DNA of 11,468 bases from JBAXGW01 sp037139195 (GTDB taxonomy: Bacteria; Bacteroidota; Bacteroidia; Bacteroidales; JAHJDW01). Within the stretch, counting starts at the first letter, position 1. The number at the start of each line of letters is the position of its first letter. Below, piece after piece: positions 6,694-11,468 of this stretch. The stretch lies in NCBI GenBank assembly GCA_037139195.1, contig JBAXGW010000097.1, positions 1 through 11,468 of the forward strand, read 5' to 3'. Under the pieces are notes generated by a model. It searched no databases. It saw only the letters and a program-made list of their open reading frames with translations, and had not been told where the DNA came from. Made by a program: the position numbers and the translations under genes.

Positions 6694-7464
6694 ATGAATA
6701 CCAATACTTACGAGGATGCATTGCAAGATGCAAACGATTATTTAAAAGAGATTTCAACTAACGACTCTTGTTTAAAAATGTTCGTTGAAATTGAAAAAAT
6801 GCTTGAAGAAAATGAGTTATTACTTCTACGTAAATTAGAATCTATTTCAACTGACAGATACATGGTAACACAACTATTTATTGCTAAAAATGCAATGAAA
6901 GAAATACGAAACATAGGTGAAAGTCCTCAATTAACAAGTCCTGATGCGAAGTCGTTTTTTGAAGATATGGATATTTTAAAAATACTTTCAAATTTCAATA
7001 TAATACTCAAAAAAAATATAGATCCAAATTTCAACTATCTAAATTTAGATATGGTAGAAATAAACAAACTGCCTCTATCAGAAAAATTTGCCAAAGAAAT
7101 TGTAAATAAAACTAAATATTTGATTACCAAATACTACTATGAAGAAACGATAAAACAAAGCGACGAACTCTTTAACAAACTAATACACTCACGCTGTCCT
7201 TATCAAATGAACACAAATAATAACCTAATTCCTGAAATAAATAACAACATTGCCAGTTCCAAAGAAAAAAACGATGATCTATTAGATAAAACACAAGTAT
7301 TAGAAAAACTAAAAATATCTAATTCTACGCTTCATAGAATGCGAAAATCGAATGAAATAAAATATATTGAAATCGGCAAAAAGAAATTCCTTTATCAAAA
7401 AGAAGAAATTGAACGTTTATTAATTGGAGTCAAAAAACATATAAAATATAGAGAAGCAAGTTGA
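6694..7464 (+). CDS. Protein with C-terminal helix-turn-helix (excisionase/MerR-like)
   Basis: A 256-residue cytoplasmic protein. Residues 1-165 are acidic and helical, without a family I recognise. Residues 170-195 are an Asn/Lys-rich linker. Residues 196-243 (LLDKTQVLEKLKISNSTLHR, then MRKSNEIKYIEIGKKKFLY, QKEEIERLL) look like the HTH_17/excisionase type, with a DNA-recognition helix near STLHRMRK and a wing-like IGKKKFLY. A frame opens at TTG 6673, but that codon lies at the expected transcription start, so ATG 6694 is chosen; the leader is about 18 bases. It is the only plus-strand gene and is divergent from the 4899-5648 gene. No recombinase or transposase gene is near. A regulatory role, perhaps on itself through 6606-6635, is an inference. 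Confidence 0.75.
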   Translation: MNTNTYEDALQDANDYLKEISTNDSCLKMFVEIEKMLEENELLLLRKLESISTDRYMVTQLFIAKNAMKEIRNIGESPQLTSPDAKSFFEDMDILKILSNFNIILKKNIDPNFNYLNLDMVEINKLPLSEKFAKEIVNKTKYLITKYYYEETIKQSDELFNKLIHSRCPYQMNTNNNLIPEINNNIASSKEKNDDLLDKTQVLEKLKISNSTLHRMRKSNEIKYIEIGKKKFLYQKEEIERLLIGVKKHIKYREAS

Positions 7465-7541
7465 TTTGATATTTTCTTTACACATTTTTGTTCTGTTAAA
7501 TTCGTTGAGGGCTTCGCCGTTCTAGAATAATGTGCATTACT

Positions 7542-7573
7542 AAAAAAAGAGGCTGTCCGAAAAGTCGAAATTT
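7542..7573. repeat. Orphan half of a terminator or insertion-sequence end
   Basis: AAAAAAAGAGGCTGTCCG followed by AAAAGTCGAAATTTC. On the minus strand it reads GGACAGCCTC then seven Ts, like the second half of a terminator, but the complementary first arm is missing from 7574-7691. From memory, GAGGCTGTC-plus-AAAAGT ends occur in some insertion sequences. No partner end or transposase is in the window. Confidence 0.3.
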
Positions 7574-7599
7574 CATCGTTTTGTTTGTTTTTGAATTTA

Positions 7600-7695
7600 C
7601 CCTTCGACTCCCGCTCAGGGTGACTGAATTTTCAATTCATTGTCAATTATCCATACTTAATTGCCCATTGTCAATTGTTAATTGTCAATTCTCAA
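7600..7695 (+). repeat. CCCTTCGAC word and heptamer array
   Basis: CCCTTCGACTCCCGCTCAGG with GTGACTGA (7600-7627) is followed by a heptamer array (7631-7695). The array runs up to and over the ATPase stop codon; in minus-strand reading the first heptamer, TTGAGAA, contains the TGA stop. Confidence 0.75.
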
Positions 7696-9245
7696 CATCC
7701 CACCACATGAATCGTTTTCCCCTCCAAAACCTCGGTTTTCCAATACAATTTTTTGTCCCAACTTTTCTTAGCATTTCTATCAAAGATGATTAGCCAACCA
7801 GTAGACTCATTCAATGTTGTCATATAATTACTTAGTTGTCTTAGTCCTTCTTCAACAACAGATTTTGAGTATAAAAGCTTTAACTCAATTGGATATTTTT
7901 TATTTTCGTAAAGAACGCACAAATCCAAACGTTCCCTTCCAGCAGCATATTCTCTGAGAATTGAGCCTCCTCCATTAATTATCCTTTGAAGAAAAGCCTG
8001 AAGAATTAAATGAGGTGCAGCTTCTTGATATTCGTATTTTTTCACCCAAATATCTGAATTTTCTCTCCAAAACGCTTGAAATCCTTTTAATAACCCTGTC
8101 ATATCGATTATTCCAGCATCATCAATCCAAATATTTAATATTTTTTGGCCTAAATCATACTGAGTATCACACGTTAATGTTCTTATTATAACCTCATTAT
8201 AAATTTTATTTGCTGGCAGCAATTCATTATTCACAGACTTTATCAAGCCCAAATCTAGGCAATATTGAGTATCATCATCAGAAAATCTTATTTCATAAGA
8301 TTTCCCTGTAATTATAGGTTCTACAATCTTCCTTACCCTTGGCTCCTTTAATTTATCAAGCAAACTATCAATATGCGTGTCTCTACGAAGTATAATGTTT
8401 TTTATCGCTTGCTCAACCATTTGAACGGTAATAGCTTGAGTAAAATCATTATTTAGTATTTTCACGATTATTTCTCGGGCAATAGCATTTACAAGCCAAG
8501 GTTGACCATCGGTTTGCTCATACACTTTGGCAATGGCATCTTCTTCGAAAACCTGACCCGTTTCTGCTGTATGCTGATGATATAAATTTCTAATATCTTC
8601 GAGAGTAAAATTGCTAAGTGTTAACGATTCCGTTATAATATTAAATGGACTCACAGAGCCTAGTGTTTCTTTACCCTCTCTGATTTTCGATTTAAAATCT
8701 CTGATATTGCGCATTCCAACTAAAGCAACACTATGAAGAAACGGAATTTGATTTCTAGTAATAAAACCGTCTCTAAGTTGTCTTAGAAATGCAATTAAAG
8801 TTCCATCCTCCAAGCCATCAATTTCATCAAAAAATACGATTAAAGGTTTGTCTAATTCGGCACAATAGTCTCTGAATGCATTCTTAATTATAGTTGATGT
8901 TTCCTTAATATTAATTTCATTTCCAAATTTTTTATTATTAGGCAACTTTGAATATGAAAATTCAGATTGTAAGTTATAAAATATTTGAGGTATGCCATCT
9001 TCAGGCTTTGTAAAAACATTCGCTGTTTCTAAGGAACAATAAAGCGCATAATATTTCCCTTCTTCATTTATTGTATTAACCAAAGATTGGATTAGGGTTG
9101 TTTTTCCAGATTGACGAGCCGCATGAATAACAAAATAATAACGTTGATCAATTAAAGACATAATATTTTTGTTCCTAGAAAAAACTGGAACCATATAATG
9201 ATCATTCGAATTACAAGGACCTGCAACATTAAAATATTTCGACAT
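7692..9245 (-). CDS. AAA-like ATPase with C-terminal PD-(D/E)XK-type domain
   Basis: A 517-residue protein of a family widespread in Bacteroidota and cyanobacteria (AAA_35-like). It opens with the family start YFNVAGPCNSNDHYMVPVFSR. The Walker A loop is AARQSGKTT (42-50), with Ala in place of the first Gly, as usual in this family. Walker B is PLIVFFDEID (134-143), and SVALVGMRNIRD (172-183) fits sensor 1. The middle is helical, with a QPWLVNAIARE segment typical of these ATPases. Near the end Asp441 in GRERLDL, and Glu454 and Lys456 in YPIELKL, give the D...ExK pattern of PD-(D/E)XK nucleases. GTG 9272 also opens the frame but lies inside the -7 element, so ATG 9245 is used. The gene is single. 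Biological role is unknown; DNA cleavage is not proven. Confidence 0.88.
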   Translation of the reverse strand: MSKYFNVAGPCNSNDHYMVPVFSRNKNIMSLIDQRYYFVIHAARQSGKTTLIQSLVNTINEEGKYYALYCSLETANVFTKPEDGIPQIFYNLQSEFSYSKLPNNKKFGNEINIKETSTIIKNAFRDYCAELDKPLIVFFDEIDGLEDGTLIAFLRQLRDGFITRNQIPFLHSVALVGMRNIRDFKSKIREGKETLGSVSPFNIITESLTLSNFTLEDIRNLYHQHTAETGQVFEEDAIAKVYEQTDGQPWLVNAIAREIIVKILNNDFTQAITVQMVEQAIKNIILRRDTHIDSLLDKLKEPRVRKIVEPIITGKSYEIRFSDDDTQYCLDLGLIKSVNNELLPANKIYNEVIIRTLTCDTQYDLGQKILNIWIDDAGIIDMTGLLKGFQAFWRENSDIWVKKYEYQEAAPHLILQAFLQRIINGGGSILREYAAGRERLDLCVLYENKKYPIELKLLYSKSVVEEGLRQLSNYMTTLNESTGWLIIFDRNAKKSWDKKLYWKTEVLEGKTIHVVGC

Positions 9246-9271
9246 AATTCTTATTCTAAAGTAATACAACA

Positions 9272-9303
9272 CAAAACTACCTGAAATTTAACAAATAAGC
9301 AAA
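9272..9303 (-). promoter_or_regulatory. Bacteroidota-type promoter of the ATPase gene
   Basis: The minus strand reads TTTG (9300-9303), a 20-base spacer, then TAGTTTTG (9272-9279). Transcription should begin near 9266, with a leader of about 20 bases before ATG 9245. Confidence 0.6.
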
Positions 9304-9354
9304 CTTAAAATTTATTTATACTGAAGCTAATTTTCAACCTTAACTAAACGGTAT

Positions 9355-9532
9355 TGAATTGTCAATTGTCCATTATCCATTGTTAATTTGTCCATTCTCA
9401 ATTCTTTTGCCTTCGACTCCGCTCAGTCACCGGAGAACTATAATCTTCTAATCTGTTAATCTTTTAATCTTATGAATCCATAATAAATTCTCCATTCTCA
9501 ACTGTCAATTGTCAATTATCAATTATCAATTT
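9355..9532 (+). repeat. Heptamer, CCTTCGAC and AATC arrays at a gene 3' end
   Basis: The order is heptamer array (9355-9405), GCCTTCGACTCCGCTCAG and following bases (9409-9438, with CTCCG/CGGAG arms), AATC array (9442-9478), then a second heptamer array (9488-9532). The last array covers the stop codon of the 9526-10329 gene. Confidence 0.8.
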
Positions 9533-10329
9533 ACCCTCAGAATCTTCCCACTCCCAGAACATTTAATCGGCTCAACGATTTGCGTTCCAATACTGTTCCC
9601 AAATTCTATTCCTATACCCAGAATTAAAGAATCCGAATCTGTTAATATAGGCAAAACGTCAAAATTTAATTCCAATGAAAAAGCCTCAACCATTTTGGGA
9701 ACATAAAACCATTCGCTATTTAGTGTACAATATTTTGATGAGTTTTCGATATTAACTGGCTGATAGGCTTCCAAATTTTCATTATACTGAAAATCTGAAA
9801 CAATACCCAAACATGCAATAAATCGAAACATAGGATATTTTCTCACATTACTCAAATGAATAGTTGGCCATATAGAAGAGAAGTCTATTTTTGCTGAGAC
9901 TGTATCTTTAAAAAACTCATACGTAAAAGAACCTCGAAACACACTATCAAACAATTGGGTTTTATTAAGACTAAAGCCATCTAACGCATCTCGATATTTG
10001 GAAAAGCAAATATTTCTTTTCCCGTATTCCGAAACAATATCTTGTTTTTGAATTGTTTTTGCAATGGCATTCAAAAAACCAGATATATTATAATCGGCAA
10101 GATGCTTTAAAGGATGAATTGCATTTCGAATGGCTTTTCCTGCCATTGAGCAACCAGCCCATTCTACATTTAATTTACGAGTATTTACAAAGCTATCGCT
10201 GGTTTGAATTTGTTTTTTTGAAGCACCTCCTTTTCTACGCAAAATAATGACATCCATATCACGCCTTTTATAGGCAGAAAAGTTATCCATACTGCCTTCG
10301 AAGTTAATTCCACCAGTTAATCGTGCCAT
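9526..10329 (-). CDS. Hypothetical protein, divergent paralog of 4899-5648
   Basis: A 267-residue protein of unknown function. Its first 105 residues align with the protein at 4899-5648: G-rich start with F..YK (GGINFEGSMDNFSAYKRRD), RRKGGASKKQIQTSDSFVNTR (31-51), N.EW, IR, a helical stretch, then EYGKRN (101-106), matching SARGQRN. Residues 107-267 differ from the paralog and look beta-rich. No signal peptide or membrane segment is seen. The basic N-terminal part (RRDMDVIILRRKGG, KKQ) could bind nucleic acid or a partner, but this is a guess. The TGA stop is made by the repeat array: the last Asn and the stop are AAT TGA of the heptamer. It is a single-gene unit with a likely leader of about 250 bases. 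Confidence 0.8.
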   Translation of the reverse strand: MARLTGGINFEGSMDNFSAYKRRDMDVIILRRKGGASKKQIQTSDSFVNTRKLNVEWAGCSMAGKAIRNAIHPLKHLADYNISGFLNAIAKTIQKQDIVSEYGKRNICFSKYRDALDGFSLNKTQLFDSVFRGSFTYEFFKDTVSAKIDFSSIWPTIHLSNVRKYPMFRFIACLGIVSDFQYNENLEAYQPVNIENSSKYCTLNSEWFYVPKMVEAFSLELNFDVLPILTDSDSLILGIGIEFGNSIGTQIVEPIKCSGSGKILRVN

Positions 10330-10394
10330 ACTAAATAAATTAAGAGATTTGGTTCTGTTTTATTATATTGAAGTTTTTTATTGTTTTATCTACT

Positions 10395-10532
10395 GTTGCC
10401 TTAGGCTACTTTTTCTTGCACAGTGTAACACTGTGTTTTGTCACAGAGTATCACTGTTTTCTTTTCTTACTGTGCAACACTGTGCTTCAACTCTGTTTCA
10501 CACAGTGTAAATAGAGCGCTTGCTTAGCAAGC
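10395..10532 (-). promoter_or_regulatory. Palindrome-rich leader upstream of the 9526-10329 gene
   Basis: At 10419-10435 CACAGTGT-A-ACACTGTG is a perfect palindrome. Degenerate copies are centred at 10450 and 10476, and a further CACAGTGT is at 10501-10508. GCCTTAGGC (10398-10406) and GCTTGC-TTA-GCAAGC (10518-10532) flank them. If the promoter at 10584-10613 is real, all are transcribed and could fold as alternative hairpins, because each arm can pair with several others. Operator sites or iterons are the other possibilities. Confidence 0.55.
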
Positions 10533-10583
10533 TTTTGCTCCGAAACCTACATTGTTTTAAAACACAACCAAAGATTTAAAATA

Positions 10584-10613
10584 CAAAGATAAATATAATA
10601 TTAATTTATACAA
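10584..10613 (-). promoter_or_regulatory. Bacteroidota-type promoter, probably of the 9526-10329 gene
   Basis: TTG (10611-10613), a 19-base spacer and TATCTTTG (10584-10591) on the minus strand are a full match, identical in the -7 element to the helix-turn-helix gene promoter. No better match lies nearer the gene. Transcription from about 10578 gives a leader of roughly 250 bases. Confidence 0.55.
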
Positions 10614-10674
10614 TAATTAATTATGATAAAATTTTGATATAATCCACATTTAATAATTCTATATTTTATGTATA

Positions 10675-10707
10675 TTATATCTGGCTTATATCTATTTTAT
10701 ATCTGTA
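10675..10707. repeat. Three 11-bp direct repeats upstream of a promoter
   Basis: TTATATCT begins at 10675, 10686 and 10697, an exact 11-base period (TTATATCTGGC, TTATATCTATT, TTATATCTGTA). It lies about 60 bases upstream of the -33 element at 10611, where an activator could bind. Confidence 0.5.
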
Positions 10708-10738
10708 TTACAATAAATTTTATACAATCTACAATCCA

Positions 10739-10915
10739 AATGACACTTTATGGTTACATCTCCTCTGCCATCTCATTTTCTCAAAAGCTCACCTTCTCAT
10801 CATCTTATTTTCTATAACTCTCATATTCTCCATTTCTCACCCTCTCATTTTCTCATATTCCCACTCTCTCATCTTCTCATTTTCTCATCTTCTCAAACAC
10901 TCACTCTCTCACATA
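10739..10915 (+). repeat. TCTCAT octamer array with hairpin-word remnant
   Basis: AATGACACTTTATGGTT (10739-10754) is the right end of the hairpin word. It is followed by about 160 bases of octamers: TTCTCATT, TTCTCATA, TTCTCATC, CTCTCATC and variants. The array ends about eight bases beyond the stop of the four-helix-bundle gene. An open frame across it encodes only low-complexity Ser/His/Leu/Phe sequence and is not a gene. Confidence 0.8.
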
Positions 10916-10922
10916 AAAACAA

Positions 10923-11297
10923 TCACACCTTCCATTTCTCAGGGAAACGTTGCATCAAAACTAACATTCCAATAATATCTTCATAATCCTGAAATAGTGA
11001 GCGATAAGATTCTTCTTGAACATATCCACATTTCAATGCAAAATCTAACCAATTCTGTGTTTCCGCAGCTTCAGCTTCTGACTCGTTCAATTTTGAAGAA
11101 AATGATTTTGGATATTTTCTGCGTCGAAATGCTTCGGCAATGTTACTTGCGACAGAACGTGAAGATCGTCGAATCTGGTCTGTTAAAGAATACGTTTCTT
11201 CTCTTGGAAAACTTCGTGTCAAATAAAATATGGCCATTGCAGCATCAAACGCCCTCTGATAAACCCTCAACTCCTTATGACTCCTGATCAACTCCAT
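10923..11297 (-). CDS. Four-helix-bundle protein, S23 / 23S rRNA intervening-sequence type
   Basis: A 124-residue protein of the family first found inside 23S rRNA intervening sequences (PF05635/TIGR02436) and common as free-standing genes in Bacteroidota. It shows SHKELRVYQRAFDAAMAIFYLTRSFP (6-31), then YSLTDQIRRSSRSVASNIAEA (36-56), LNESEAEAAETQNWLDFALKCGY and a final helix up to FPEKWKV. The usual NIAEG is NIAEA here. Members fold as a four-helix bundle and form rings in known structures; the cellular role is not settled. It starts at ATG 11297, which gives the expected length and first helix. There is no rRNA nearby. A TAGTTTTG at 11300-11307 is too close to the ATG to be its promoter, and I see no better one. 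Confidence 0.9.
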   Translation of the reverse strand: MELIRSHKELRVYQRAFDAAMAIFYLTRSFPREETYSLTDQIRRSSRSVASNIAEAFRRRKYPKSFSSKLNESEAEAAETQNWLDFALKCGYVQEESYRSLFQDYEDIIGMLVLMQRFPEKWKV

Positions 11298-11352
11298 AAC
11301 AAAACTAATAATGATTTACATTGATATTTTTTAAAATCATCTAACCATCCCT

Positions 11353-11468
11353 CAAACACCTAAATGCCTGAAAGACACTTTAGGGTTTCCATCCCACTTC
11401 ACACTCTCTCATATTCTCATATTCTCCCACTCATCTTCTCCATTTCTCAACCAACTCATTTTCTCAAA
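11353..11468 (+). repeat. Composite repeat, copy D
   Basis: CAAACACCTAAATGCCTGAA followed by AGACACTTTAGGGTTTCC is the hairpin word with changes in its left arm. A TCTCAT array follows and runs off the window edge. Confidence 0.75.

Noticed and set aside
7530..7793. Open frame on the plus strand
   Set aside because: It is made of the heptamer array (CQLSIVN-type peptide) and the antisense of the ATPase end. No family resemblance.
9246..9272. GTG start giving a nine-residue longer ATPase
   Set aside because: The codon overlaps the -7 element TAGTTTTG, and the family normally begins near the YFNVAGP segment.
10756..10915. A CRISPR-like array of short repeats
   Set aside because: Units are 8 bases, degenerate and adjacent, with no spacers and no cas genes. 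It is a simple tandem repeat.
10997..11287. Plus-strand frame opposite the four-helix-bundle gene
   Set aside because: It is antisense to a clear family member and its protein shows no recognisable motif. Similar shadow frames inside 2939-3121, 3398-3601, 5197-5472, 9509-9706 and 10053-10247 were dropped for the same reason.
10923..11297. An rRNA intervening sequence
   Set aside because: The S23-type gene has no 23S rRNA sequence on either side; free-standing copies are common in this phylum.
11300..11307. TAGTTTTG as promoter of the four-helix-bundle gene
   Set aside because: It ends two bases before the ATG and lacks a TTG at the right distance.

Overview
The window looks like chromosomal DNA of an AT-rich Bacteroidota bacterium, probably Bacteroidales or a near relative. 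The evidence is several promoters of the Bacteroidota type (TTG or TTTG, about 16-20 bases, then TAnnTTTG), the near absence of Shine-Dalgarno sequences, and protein families common in that phylum. There is no rRNA, tRNA, CRISPR array or intact transposase gene.

Layout. From 145 to 4067 (minus strand) is a tight glycosyltransferase operon, transcribed from high to low coordinates. It may begin with a 25-codon membrane-peptide frame coupled by TAATG, followed by a GT2 enzyme (3142-3990), a GT2-like/methyltransferase-like fusion (1613-3145, ATGA overlap) and a GT4 enzyme (145-1623, 11-base overlap). This set suits extension of a surface polysaccharide or glycan. Next come 0.8 kb of repeat-filled spacer, then a hypothetical protein gene with its own promoter and a clear terminator (4899-5648). 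A divergent plus-strand gene encodes a protein with a C-terminal helix-turn-helix (6694-7464). A minus-strand AAA ATPase with a C-terminal PD-(D/E)XK-type domain (7692-9245) faces it. A second hypothetical protein (9526-10329) is a divergent paralog of the one at 4899-5648 and has a long, palindrome-rich leader. A four-helix-bundle (S23-type) protein (10923-11297) ends the set.

The most distinctive feature is between the genes. The spacers are mosaics of degenerate 7-8 base tandem repeats (TGTCAAT, TTATAATC and TTCTCATN types), a roughly 40-base hairpin word that always precedes the TCTCAT arrays, and a CCCTTCGAC word. The tandem arrays all run in one orientation on the + strand, where they are almost free of G. 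They lie against the 3' ends of genes, supply the stop codons of at least two genes and have added a 21-residue tail to a third, while 5' flanks and promoters stay clear of them.

Other signals are helically spaced repeats upstream of promoters (10 bp x3 before the helix-turn-helix gene, 11 bp x3 before the 9526-10329 leader promoter, nested TTTGA dyads before the 4899-5648 gene). The best candidates for something undescribed are the paralogous protein pair with its elaborate upstream regions, and the 3'-end-associated repeat system. No complete defence or mobile system can be claimed from this sequence.
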